Positions 28,392-36,594 of a stretch of 64,000 nucleotides of DNA are shown here, in pieces. Location of the stretch: positions 1,674,001-1,738,000 of the forward strand of contig OZ242183.1 of the NCBI GenBank assembly GCA_965205925.1, read 5' to 3'. Under the pieces are notes generated by a model. That model saw only the letters and a program-made list of their open reading frames with translations. It had not been told where the DNA came from and ran no database searches. Each line of letters opens with the position of its first letter. Position 1 is the stretch's first letter. Both the position numbers and the translations under genes were made by a program. Source of the DNA: CAYRJD01 sp965205925 (GTDB taxonomy: Bacteria; Actinomycetota; Acidimicrobiia; Acidimicrobiales; Poriferisodalaceae).

Positions 28392-30323
28392 ATGGCTGAA
28401 TGGCACAAGGTCGCCGACGTCGATGAGCTTGACGACGGGCGCGTCATGTCCGTTAGTGCGGGCACACAATCAATCTGTCTGACTCACTTCGAAGGTGAAT
28501 ACGGCGCTCTGGACAACCACTGTCCACACCAGGGCGGACCGTTAGGAGAGGGCTCAATCGAAGACTGCTGGCTGCGATGCCCGTGGCACGGCTACGACTA
28601 TCACCCACTAACAGGAAAACCGCCAGAGGGATTCAGCGACGGCATCGACACGTTCCCGGTAGAGGTGCGAGATGACGGCGTCTACGTCGCTATCGACCTG
28701 GATGCCAGCACCAAGCAAACCGTGTCAGATGTGATGGTCGAAACGATGATCAACTGGGGCGTTACGCACGTCTTCGGCATGGTCGGCCACTCCAATCTTG
28801 GGTTTGCCGACGCGATCCGCCGAGCCACAACAAAAGGCAATCTGACATACATCGGGGTGCGCCACGAGGGTGCAGCTGCGTTTGCAGCTACCGCTTACGG
28901 CAAACTGACAGGACAAATAGCTGCATGTTTCGCCATTGCTGGACCCGGTTCAACAAACATGCTTACAGGTCTTTATGACGCCAAGGTTGATCGGGCTCCG
29001 GTGCTGGCGCTGTCCGGTCAAGTGCCAGCAAAGACGATTGGAAGAGGAGCATTCCAAGACTTGGATCTACAAGCCGCATTTGCCGACGTGGCGCGCTACT
29101 CCACAACGATTATGTCCGGCTCAAATCACGCTGAACTAGTTGGTATTGCTTGTAAGACGGCTTTGCTTGAACGTGACGTTGCGCATCTAATCTTGCCTGA
29201 CGAAATCCAGGTGCAATCAGCCAACGATGCCGAAGCCAGCGGCCCAACCGGACGCATGGGCGCTCGTGAGATACAGCCGCCTGAAGCAGCACTGAAACAA
29301 GCTGAAGAGCTAATTAAGCAATCGAAACGACCGGTAATCGTGGTTGGCAACGGTGCACGAAACCAGATGGACTGCGTGATCGAACTAGCAGAGAAACTGC
29401 ATGCTCCGGTGCTGACAACGTTCAAAGGCAAGGGGCTTATTTCTGACAATCACCCGTTGGGGGCTGGTGTTTTAGGACGCTCAGGCACACCGGTGGCGTC
29501 ATGGTTTATGAACGAATCTGACCTGTTGATTGTGTTTGGTGCGTCATTTGCAAATCACACTGGCATTGCTAGCTACAAGCCCACCATCCAAGTTGACTAT
29601 GACCCGATGGCGTTGGGTCGCTTTCACTCAGTGGATGTGCCGATCCAAGGTCACGTCGGCGTAACCGCCCTAGCGCTGCGTGATCACTGCGGTTCGCAAA
29701 TAGCAGCTGTTGACCAACGTGAAGAGCTTGCGCATCGTTGGGAGTTGTGGCGAACCGAAAAAGCCTCACGAGTAAAAGACCAAACCGACAAGGGTCTGTC
29801 GGCGGCAGCGATATTCGCCGCACTAACTCGTCAGATTGACGACAACGCCGTGATCTGTGTGGATGTGGGCAACAACACCTACTCGTTCGGGCGTTATTTC
29901 GAAAGCACCGGCCAAGACGTTTTAATGTCGGGCTATCTGGGATCAATCGGCTTCGGCTTCGCTTCTGCCATGGGTGCCTGGGCCGCGGCACCTGATCGGC
30001 AGATCGTGTCGGTCAGCGGCGATGGCGGCTTTGGGCAGTACTTGGCTGAACTCACTACCGCAGTGAAGTACGAGATGAATATCACGCACATATTGCTGAA
30101 CAACTCGTCACTTGGAAAAATCTCCAAAGAGCAAAGTGTTGCCGGACACGAGGTATGGCAAACCGATCTACACAACCCCAATTTTGCGGATTACGCGCAA
30201 CTATGTGGTGCCTTCGGCGTTCGGGTAACAGACCCGGGCAAGCTTGACGAAGCCATGAATCAGGCACTCGCACACAAGGGTGCTGCGTTGGTCGAGATCA
30301 TCCAGGATCCCGTTCTGCTTTAG
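28392..30323 (+). CDS. Rieske [2Fe-2S] domain fused to a TPP-dependent enzyme
   Basis: A 643-residue fusion from ATG 28392 (GAGG 9 nt upstream; an ATG at 28356 adds 12 residues). Residues 1-100 form a Rieske domain with C44-x-H46 and C63-x-x-H66. Residues from about 105 on form a complete acetolactate synthase/pyruvate oxidase-like enzyme: the proton-relay Glu159 in VRHEGAAAFA, a central cofactor-like domain, and the TPP motif GDG at 543-545 with NN at 570-571. It resembles large subunits of IlvB-type enzymes, but no small subunit follows. The Rieske part suggests an electron-transferring 2-oxoacid oxidase or decarboxylase (inference). Confidence 0.9.
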   Translation: MAEWHKVADVDELDDGRVMSVSAGTQSICLTHFEGEYGALDNHCPHQGGPLGEGSIEDCWLRCPWHGYDYHPLTGKPPEGFSDGIDTFPVEVRDDGVYVAIDLDASTKQTVSDVMVETMINWGVTHVFGMVGHSNLGFADAIRRATTKGNLTYIGVRHEGAAAFAATAYGKLTGQIAACFAIAGPGSTNMLTGLYDAKVDRAPVLALSGQVPAKTIGRGAFQDLDLQAAFADVARYSTTIMSGSNHAELVGIACKTALLERDVAHLILPDEIQVQSANDAEASGPTGRMGAREIQPPEAALKQAEELIKQSKRPVIVVGNGARNQMDCVIELAEKLHAPVLTTFKGKGLISDNHPLGAGVLGRSGTPVASWFMNESDLLIVFGASFANHTGIASYKPTIQVDYDPMALGRFHSVDVPIQGHVGVTALALRDHCGSQIAAVDQREELAHRWELWRTEKASRVKDQTDKGLSAAAIFAALTRQIDDNAVICVDVGNNTYSFGRYFESTGQDVLMSGYLGSIGFGFASAMGAWAAAPDRQIVSVSGDGGFGQYLAELTTAVKYEMNITHILLNNSSLGKISKEQSVAGHEVWQTDLHNPNFADYAQLCGAFGVRVTDPGKLDEAMNQALAHKGAALVEIIQDPVLL

Positions 30324-30376
30324 TCAGGTGCGGCTCAATACAGGCGCTATTGGCATAAACACCGAGCTTGGGATCG

Positions 30377-31516
30377 TTAGGCGATGGCGCCAACCTCGCG
30401 CAGCTTCTTGATGTCTTCGGCTTCAAATCCCCAGTCGGTGAGAGTTTCTTCGGTGTGCTCACCGGGTGCGGGAGGTGCGCGATGCACCTGCCCGGGTGTG
30501 CGGCTAAAGCGCGGTGCTGGTGCGGGCTGAACGACACCTTCCACTTCCACAAAAGTGTCTCGCTGCGCGTTGTGCGGATGCATTGGAGCTTCATTGAGAT
30601 CTAACACCGGGGCGTAGCAAACATCGCTGCCGAGCAAAATCTCATCCCATTCATCACGTGTCTTGGTGGCAAACACTTCGGCTAGGCGTTCCTTTTTGTC
30701 GGCCCAGGTTGAGCGATCGTTGCGATCCACGGTGTTTGCATCATTAAAGCCGGTTAGCTCCAAAAGCTCGTCGTGAAACTTGCCTTCGATGGATCCGATT
30801 GACACAAACTTGTCATCGGCGGTTTTAAACACGCCGTAGTAGTAAGCGCCACCGTCTAAGAAGTTGCTTTCACGCTCATCTGCCCAGCTGCCTGAGCCGT
30901 GCATGCCATAGATGGAAGACATCAGTGATGCCGCACCGTCGGTCATAGCAGCGTCAACTATTTGACCCTGCCCGGATTTACTGGCTTCTAGCAATGCTGC
31001 GCAAATGCCAAACGCCAGATACATCGCGCCGCCACCAAAATCGCCTACCAGGTTGAGCGGTGGCGAAGGAGTCTCAGCCGAGCCGATGGTATGTAGCGCA
31101 CCTGTTAGTGCTATGTAGTTGATGTCATGTCCGGCGGCTTGTGAAAGTGGGCCGGTTTGACCCCAGCCGGTCATGCGTCCATAAATCAGCTTCGGATTAC
31201 GAGCATGGCATTCGTCGGGTCCTAGTCCTAATCGCTCGGTAACACCGGGACGAAAGCCCTCCAGCAGCACGTCGGCTTGAGATACCAACTCCAGCACCAC
31301 TTCGACGCCTTCGGGTGTTTTTAGGTCGACCGATATAGAGCGTCGTCCACGATTGAGCACGTTGTATTTGCGCCCGCTGTCAATGCCGAGATCGGTGTTT
31401 GACATGCGATCAACACGCACCACGTCTGCACCTAGATCTGCAAGCAACATGGCGCAGAAAGGGCCCGGGCCAATACCTGCTAGCTCTATTACTCGAATCC
31501 CATCTAATGGTCCCAT
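30377..31516 (-). CDS. CaiB/BaiF family CoA transferase (racemase-like)
   Basis: A 379-residue class III CoA transferase or alpha-methylacyl-CoA racemase from ATG 31516, where AAGGGGAG stands just upstream; the frame extends to 31561. It begins [20 protein letters not shown], the common racemase-type opening, continues GADVVRVDR and ends with the [18 protein letters not shown] motif. The catalytic Asp is probably in [15 protein letters not shown]. The GIGPGPF and MTDG features favour alpha-methylacyl-CoA racemase over formyl- or carnitine-CoA transferase. It converges with the Rieske-TPP gene and diverges from ychF. Confidence 0.92.
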   Translation of the reverse strand: MGPLDGIRVIELAGIGPGPFCAMLLADLGADVVRVDRMSNTDLGIDSGRKYNVLNRGRRSISVDLKTPEGVEVVLELVSQADVLLEGFRPGVTERLGLGPDECHARNPKLIYGRMTGWGQTGPLSQAAGHDINYIALTGALHTIGSAETPSPPLNLVGDFGGGAMYLAFGICAALLEASKSGQGQIVDAAMTDGAASLMSSIYGMHGSGSWADERESNFLDGGAYYYGVFKTADDKFVSIGSIEGKFHDELLELTGFNDANTVDRNDRSTWADKKERLAEVFATKTRDEWDEILLGSDVCYAPVLDLNEAPMHPHNAQRDTFVEVEGVVQPAPAPRFSRTPGQVHRAPPAPGEHTEETLTDWGFEAEDIKKLREVGAIA

Positions 31517-31579
31517 GGGCTCCCCTTTGTGATGTTCCCTGCCGAAGTTTGGCACTTTCATAGCTAGCCTCGCAGGTAA

Positions 31580-32725
31580 ATGGAGCGTTTCGGATTTGTG
31601 GGCTTGCCAAACGCTGGCAAATCTTCTCTGTTTAATGCGCTCGCAGGCGGAGGTGCACTGGCCGCGCCTTACGCATTCGCTACGACCGATCCCAACGTTG
31701 GTGCAGCCAAAGTTCCTGACGAACGACTAGATGCGCTGGCAGCAATGAGCAGCAGTGCGCGCGTGGTTCATGCCACCACCGAGTTTGTGGATATCGGTGG
31801 TTTAGTGGAAGGTGCCAGTCAGGGCGAGGGGCTAGGCAACAAGTTTCTCGGTGGCATTCGCGAAGTTGATGCTGTTGTCTTTGTGTTGCGAGCGTTTGCC
31901 GACGAAAACGTGCCCGGATCATTTGACCCGCTTGAGCACTTGCGAGTAGTTGAGATCGAACTTACTTTGGCCGACCTTGAAACGGTCGAAACAAGGCTGG
32001 CACAAAGACGCAAGGCAACTCGGTTTCAGACCGGCGATACTGCTTTAACAACTGAGATTGAGGCGTTGGAGTGCGCGCTGGAGCATCTGTCTGAGGGGAT
32101 ACCGCTGTATCGAGCTTGGCAACACGGCCCAGGTGCCTGCGCTGAGGATGTGGCTCGTAGCGATGCACTGAAAGAGCATTTCTTGCTAACAGACAAGCCT
32201 GTAATGGCGGTGTTGAACATTGGTGATGACCAGCTAGATGAGGCTGACAAGTTGGCTGGAGAGGTAGCCGCTGAGTTTGCAGATGGGCTTACCAAACCGG
32301 ACGATAACAGTGCCAGCGGCGCCATTGAGGTGCTACCGCTTTGCGTTCAGCTGGAAGCAGAAGCAGCCCAGCTAGAGGTGGTCGAACGCGCGGAGATGCA
32401 AGAAGGACTTGGCTTGGGTGAGGGCGCCTTGGCTCGTTTTGTGGCCACGGCTTACAACCTGTTGGGGTTGTGCACTTTCTTGACTACGGGTGAAAAAGAA
32501 TCGCGGGCGTGGACATTTCATGAGGGTTGGCGAGCACCACGCTGCGCCGGTCGGATTCATACTGACTTTGAGCGCGGCTTTATTCGCGCTGAAGTCATCA
32601 ATTGGCAAACGTTGCTAGAGCTGAAAACTTGGTCGGCCGCTCGTAGTGCTGGCCAGTTACGGCTGGAGGGCAAGGACTATGTAATGAAAGACGGAGACGT
32701 GGTGGAGTTTCGCTTCAACGTCTAA
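31580..32725 (+). CDS. ychF: Redox-regulated ATPase YchF/OLA1
   Basis: A 381-residue YchF, longer than usual (about 360). It is an Obg-related P-loop protein that prefers ATP and binds ribosomes. Walker A is [14 protein letters not shown] (8-21), switch II is [21 protein letters not shown] near 72-92, NIGDDQ stands for the NxxE motif, and the TGS-like C-terminus [18 protein letters not shown] is typical. Its start shares a short gap with the CoA-transferase gene on the other strand. A hairpin and the bL37 gene follow, which makes a ribosome-linked pair plausible. Confidence 0.96.
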   Translation: MERFGFVGLPNAGKSSLFNALAGGGALAAPYAFATTDPNVGAAKVPDERLDALAAMSSSARVVHATTEFVDIGGLVEGASQGEGLGNKFLGGIREVDAVVFVLRAFADENVPGSFDPLEHLRVVEIELTLADLETVETRLAQRRKATRFQTGDTALTTEIEALECALEHLSEGIPLYRAWQHGPGACAEDVARSDALKEHFLLTDKPVMAVLNIGDDQLDEADKLAGEVAAEFADGLTKPDDNSASGAIEVLPLCVQLEAEAAQLEVVERAEMQEGLGLGEGALARFVATAYNLLGLCTFLTTGEKESRAWTFHEGWRAPRCAGRIHTDFERGFIRAEVINWQTLLELKTWSAARSAGQLRLEGKDYVMKDGDVVEFRFNV

Positions 32726-32734
32726 GACACGGCC

Positions 32735-32751
32735 GCACCTGTAGTAGGTGC
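32735..32751 (+). promoter_or_regulatory. Hairpin between ychF and bL37
   Basis: GCACCT-GTAGT-AGGTGC forms a 6-bp stem with a 5-nt loop, 9 nt after the ychF stop and 18 nt before the bL37 ATG. Without a U-run it is unlikely to be a strong terminator; it may be an attenuator or RNA-processing site. The role is inference. Confidence 0.35.
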
Positions 32752-32769
32752 CACTAGCCTTGCTCGAGT

Positions 32770-32856
32770 ATGTCCAAGCGCAAGAAGAAGATGAAGTTAC
32801 GGGCGCGGCGCAGCAAGGCCAACCACGGCAAAAGACCTAACTGCGGGCGCGGCTAG
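32770..32856 (+). CDS. Large ribosomal protein bL37 (actinobacterial type)
   Basis: A 28-residue basic peptide: MSKRKKKMKLRARRSKANH then GKRPNCGRG. The SKANHGKRPN core is the same as in mycobacterial bL37, a 24-residue protein first seen in cryo-EM structures of the mycobacterial 50S subunit. Here it has an extra CGRG tail. No Shine-Dalgarno sequence is clear. Its TAG stop overlaps the stop of the convergent SGNH gene in a shared CTAG. It is too short for most gene callers. Confidence 0.88.
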   Translation: MSKRKKKMKLRARRSKANHGKRPNCGRG

Positions 32857-33866
32857 CGAACACAGCCGGGCTCGCTTGTGCGTCGGACTATCTCGGCGAC
32901 GATTGGCTCAGACACTAACTTTCCGCCGTAGAACGTGTAGTGCACTCCGTCAGCAGTTCGAACTGTGCGGTTGCCATGTTCGCCTCCTAGGCGTCGCACG
33001 TAATGACCATCGGGTGACAAAATGGCGGCCGCATCTATAAAAAGCACTTCGCCTAGGGACTCTATGGAGGCCAGTACCTCTGGGTTGACAGTGTCGGGTA
33101 GTGCCCGCAACCAGCCCGGCTGCATGTGAGGCAACCCAACCCATACCACCAGTCTGCCTGGCCTAATAGCCGCATCTAACAGTGCCGTGACGCGGTCTCT
33201 ATATAACTCCAACCATTGTGGATCTCCAACATCGGCACCCACTCCGGAAAACTTCTGCTTATCGTTGGCACCAATTGACAGCACTATTAGGTCGTAGCCC
33301 GCTTCAGCCACCACGTCAGACATGTGTTGCGGCCAGTTAAAAAACCAGTCCGCAACGTTGCCGGTGGATTTTCTGATTTCAGAAACAACCTCGTAGTTCG
33401 GATTGCTGCCGAGCAAAGTAGTCAGACCGTAAGACGCTCCACCAGCCATGGAATCTCCGCCGATCCAGATGCGTAGCGGATTATCTGGCGTCGGGACTCG
33501 TAGTAACGAGCGTCCATCATCACGCGCGTAGTGGTAATAGATGGCTTCGTTACCTAGTTGGGATTCGTTGATCGGATCCGGCCAAACCAGCACTGGATCG
33601 CTTGGTTTTTCTTGCTCGCTTTGTTGTAGCTGATCGCTTGGTTGCTCACCGGTCGGCACGGCGCCACGGTCATGGCAGTCCGTCTCGTTCTCAAGATCAG
33701 AGTCCTGCTGGTCAGGTTGTTCAGTTGGATCAGTTGTTTGCGCGTGAGCGACCGATGTGAGCGCTGCCAGCATCACCCCTGGTGCCGTTAGTAGGGCAAA
33801 CAAGCAGGCCGCAAACAGAGGTTTAGTCAGCGTCCGGTTAACCCGATTCCAAATCCACATGTTCAC
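32853..33866 (-). CDS. Secreted SGNH/GDSL hydrolase (O-acetylesterase/transferase candidate)
   Basis: A 337-residue exported protein: signal peptide 1-42 (cleavage after SVAHA), an acidic Gln/Asp-rich linker to about 100, then an SGNH domain similar to DUF459: GGDS (Ser139) in RIWIGGDSMAGG, the block III Asn in LSIGANDKQ near 195, and D-x-x-H in ADGVHYTF near 310. Such enzymes remove or transfer acetyl groups on extracellular glycans. It overlaps the second SGNH gene by 29 nt and ends at the bL37 stop. With the MBOAT gene it forms a likely O-acetylation unit. Confidence 0.85.
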   Translation of the reverse strand: MNMWIWNRVNRTLTKPLFAACLFALLTAPGVMLAALTSVAHAQTTDPTEQPDQQDSDLENETDCHDRGAVPTGEQPSDQLQQSEQEKPSDPVLVWPDPINESQLGNEAIYYHYARDDGRSLLRVPTPDNPLRIWIGGDSMAGGASYGLTTLLGSNPNYEVVSEIRKSTGNVADWFFNWPQHMSDVVAEAGYDLIVLSIGANDKQKFSGVGADVGDPQWLELYRDRVTALLDAAIRPGRLVVWVGLPHMQPGWLRALPDTVNPEVLASIESLGEVLFIDAAAILSPDGHYVRRLGGEHGNRTVRTADGVHYTFYGGKLVSEPIVAEIVRRTSEPGCVR

Positions 33867-35073
33867 CGACAGCTTTCAAAAGCAGCTCCGACATCAAAAC
33901 ACCACCAGCAGTGCTGAAATGAATGCCGTCATTAAGCCTTGCATCTATGAGCTGGTCGTTTTCGTCGGTCAAATAGCGGCTGTATTCACCGTCTGGCCCC
34001 GAAAACAACTCACGACTTGGCACAAACGACACTCGTTCTCGCTTAGCCGCTTCGGCTTCGTAGATGGTGTTTAGCTGCTGCATCTTGGCGTCAAAGCCTT
34101 CGTCCTTCATGATTGGGATACCGCCCCAGATCAGGAGCCGACTTGGAGCAATGGTTATCAAATCCATGATGTGGCCAACTCGTGTTGAGTATTCGGTTAC
34201 CCATGCTGGTGAGAATGTGCTCAGCACCGTTCCATCCACGGTCAACCCTTGTGCGTCATTGCCGCCAAGTGTTAGCACGACGGCATCTGGATCTTCTTCT
34301 AACAAAATCTCAGTTACCCGGGCAGGCCAGTCGTAGTAATCGGGGCGGCTTAAGCCGCTTGATATCTGACTTTCTGTTTGAGCGGCGATTACGTCGGTGT
34401 CGTTGGCTATTTGCACCATGACTTCACCAAAGAAGTGGGTTAAAGAGTCGCCGATAATCCACATGTTGAGCGGATCGTCTGCGGTTGGTATTGGAATCTG
34501 TGAGGAGCCCGCATCACCTGAGGAGGTGTCGGTTGAGGAGCTGCCATCCCCACCACTATCCGTCCCGCTGCCAGCCCCACCACTATCCGTCCCGTCGTCC
34601 GTATCGCCAGGCGTGTCGCCCGGTGATGTGTCCCCTGTGTTTCCTGTTGCAGCGTTATTGCCTGAATCGCCTGATGAATCGGTGTCACCGTCATCTTTAG
34701 TTGCTCCATTATCCGTAACAACGTTGTCTGTAGTGCTGTCTGTGGCTCCGCGGTTTAGTGCCTTATCGGCCCAAAGACGTGGCAGGTGAAGACCTACAGC
34801 AGATGACACCGCTTCCACCGGCTCCCACGCGTTCAGCGATAGATCACGCGACAAGCCAAACGGCTTCTGCTCGGCTTCAGCCAGAAGTACCTGAGAGTTG
34901 AGAATAATTGCCAACAGCAGCCCAAAGATGCCGATTGCCAGCACCTTGCCGGCCGGTATGGAGCGGTGAGGCGAATCATTTGCTGACAGTACAAGCGGTT
35001 GCACCGGTGGAGTGTCCGGTGGAGTGTCCGGTGGGGTATCCGGTGGAGTATTTGGTGGAGTAGTAATCGACAT
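33838..35073 (-). CDS. Membrane-anchored SGNH hydrolase with low-complexity linker
   Basis: A 411-residue protein. It starts with (T-P-P-D)-type repeats encoded by five 12-bp units, has one membrane helix (about 43-63), then an extracellular linker rich in Asp, Gly, Ser and Thr (about 108-192, partly a 27-bp duplication), and an SGNH domain: GDS (Ser210) in MWIIGDSLTHFF, LTLGGNDAQG, and NDGIHFSTAGG. The anchor and long linker would hold the catalytic domain away from the membrane. It lies 17 nt downstream of the MBOAT gene and is a paralogue of the next SGNH gene. Confidence 0.87.
   Translation of the reverse strand: MSITTPPNTPPDTPPDTPPDTPPVQPLVLSANDSPHRSIPAGKVLAIGIFGLLLAIILNSQVLLAEAEQKPFGLSRDLSLNAWEPVEAVSSAVGLHLPRLWADKALNRGATDSTTDNVVTDNGATKDDGDTDSSGDSGNNAATGNTGDTSPGDTPGDTDDGTDSGGAGSGTDSGGDGSSSTDTSSGDAGSSQIPIPTADDPLNMWIIGDSLTHFFGEVMVQIANDTDVIAAQTESQISSGLSRPDYYDWPARVTEILLEEDPDAVVLTLGGNDAQGLTVDGTVLSTFSPAWVTEYSTRVGHIMDLITIAPSRLLIWGGIPIMKDEGFDAKMQQLNTIYEAEAAKRERVSFVPSRELFSGPDGEYSRYLTDENDQLIDARLNDGIHFSTAGGVLMSELLLKAVGEHVDLESG
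34548..34594. repeat. 27-bp imperfect duplication in the SGNH linker
   Basis: A 20-bp block CCCCACCACTATCCGTCCCG occurs at 34548-34567 and again at 34575-34594, offset by 27 bp. It encodes part of the Gly/Ser/Asp linker of the anchored SGNH hydrolase, so it changes linker length. Confidence 0.7.
35003..35062 (+). repeat. 12-bp GGTGGAGTA-type tandem array (5 units) in the SGNH gene
   Basis: Five units: ACCGGTGGAGTG, TCCGGTGGAGTG, TCCGGTGGGGTA, TCCGGTGGAGTA, TTTGGTGGAGTA. On the minus strand they encode the N-terminal TPPN-TPPD-TPPD-TPPD-TPPV run of the anchored SGNH protein. Orientation relative to the plus strand is the same as in the other arrays. Confidence 0.92.
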
Positions 35074-35089
35074 AGTTACAGAGGCGGTA

Positions 35090-36529
35090 TTAGAACTGGA
35101 AGTAAATAAATGGTGCTACACCTGTTGGACCCAAGGCATCGATTGCAACTAGTGACACGGCCAGCAGTGCGCCTTGCGCTAGCAATCTTGTGCCGGCCAG
35201 GCTTTCATCAAATCGTTCTTTCAGTTCGTCGGGCACGAACTGCAGAGCCAATGCCAACACCACGATGATTACCACCAGTGGCGTAAGCACATCCGCTCCC
35301 CCGGCGAAATCCAACGAGACAATACGTCCCAGAATGTCGAATGATCTTCCAAGGTCTTCAGCGCGGAAAAATACCCATGCCAGACACACGATATGAAACG
35401 TGACAAACCAACGCATCAGCGGACCTAACCAGTCAGGCAACATCGGTTTTACGCCTAATGCGCTACGTCGTGGACCAGACAGTCGCTCCAGTGTCAGCGC
35501 GACACCGTGAATCCCACCCCAGATCACGAACGTCCAGGTGCTGCCGTGCCACAGTCCTCCCAGCAGCATCGTCAGCATCAAGTTGCGGTAGGTCAGCAGC
35601 TTTCCAATTCGATTGCCGCCTAGGGGGATGTAGAGGTAGTCGCGCAGCCAGCGCGACAAGGTCATGTGCCAGCGACTCCAAAAATCACGCAGCGAGAGCG
35701 CACGGTAGGGCGAGTTGAAGTTTTGCGGAAAGCGAAAACCAAGCAACAGAGCGACACCAATCGCTATGTCGGTGTATCCGGAAAAGTCGGCATAGATCTG
35801 AATCGCGTAGGCATAGACACCAAAGAGCACCTCCGGGGAGCTATGCCCAGCCGGATCGGCAAAAACACTGTCAACTATCGCGCCAGCTAGGAAGCTAGAA
35901 ATCACCACCTTCTTGAAGAGGCCTCCCAAGATCAGCCGGAAGGCTTCCGAAGCTGGCACATAGCGAGGGTCGGGCTGCATGGCTAGCTGCGGCGCCATCT
36001 CCGAGGCGCGCACTATTGGTCCGGCTACCAGTTGTGGGAAAAACGACAGGTAAACCGCAAAGTCGAGCGGTTTCATCGCAGCAACATGTCCGCGACCGAT
36101 GTCGATGATGTAGCTCATTGCTTGGAAAGTAAAAAACGAAATACCAATCGGGAGAGTTAGTTCGAAGACAGGCAAGGAACCGTCTATGCCGACACGTCCA
36201 AGCAGGTTTGATGCTTCAACCGCAAAAAAGTCGTAGTACTTAAAGACTCCGAGAATGACCAGATTGACGACTACGCCCGTTCGTACCCACCAGCGCGCCA
36301 TTGTGACATCGCCATCTTGACGCAAGGTCTCAGCGGCATTGCCGATAATCCAGTTGACAGCGATGGTGAAAGCCAGCAGAAGGGTAAAACGCCAACTCCA
36401 ATAGCCGTAGAAGTAAAAACTGAAACCCAGCATCAGTGGTTTCCAAATTTTGGGGCTGGGCCTAGTTAGCCAATTCACGACGAACACCACGACAAAGAAG
36501 AGTCCAAAGGCGAAAGTCGGGAACAACAT
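35090..36529 (-). CDS. MBOAT family O-acyltransferase (AlgI-like)
   Basis: A 479-residue multi-pass membrane protein from ATG 36529, opening MLFPTFAFGLFF as in AlgI/DltB-type proteins; the frame extends to 36595 but that region faces the divergent mutase gene. The MBOAT signature is present: FWSRWHMTLSRWLRDYLYIPLGGNR and the catalytic His in LGGLWHGSTWTFVIWGGIHG. It carries acyl, usually acetyl, groups across the membrane to a partner SGNH-type transferase, as AlgI does with AlgJ/AlgX. The two SGNH genes downstream supply such a partner. Confidence 0.93.
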   Translation of the reverse strand: MLFPTFAFGLFFVVVFVVNWLTRPSPKIWKPLMLGFSFYFYGYWSWRFTLLLAFTIAVNWIIGNAAETLRQDGDVTMARWWVRTGVVVNLVILGVFKYYDFFAVEASNLLGRVGIDGSLPVFELTLPIGISFFTFQAMSYIIDIGRGHVAAMKPLDFAVYLSFFPQLVAGPIVRASEMAPQLAMQPDPRYVPASEAFRLILGGLFKKVVISSFLAGAIVDSVFADPAGHSSPEVLFGVYAYAIQIYADFSGYTDIAIGVALLLGFRFPQNFNSPYRALSLRDFWSRWHMTLSRWLRDYLYIPLGGNRIGKLLTYRNLMLTMLLGGLWHGSTWTFVIWGGIHGVALTLERLSGPRRSALGVKPMLPDWLGPLMRWFVTFHIVCLAWVFFRAEDLGRSFDILGRIVSLDFAGGADVLTPLVVIIVVLALALQFVPDELKERFDESLAGTRLLAQGALLAVSLVAIDALGPTGVAPFIYFQF

Positions 36530-36594
36530 GACTCTGGCAAAGAGTACCTGTGCGTTGTTTGGCAACATTGACACCATGCGCGAGCCTGAAAACA

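Noticed and set aside
28392..30323. Assignment as acetolactate synthase IlvB
   Set aside because: The Rieske domain, lack of an IlvN partner and absence of other ilv genes argue against a branched-chain amino acid role.
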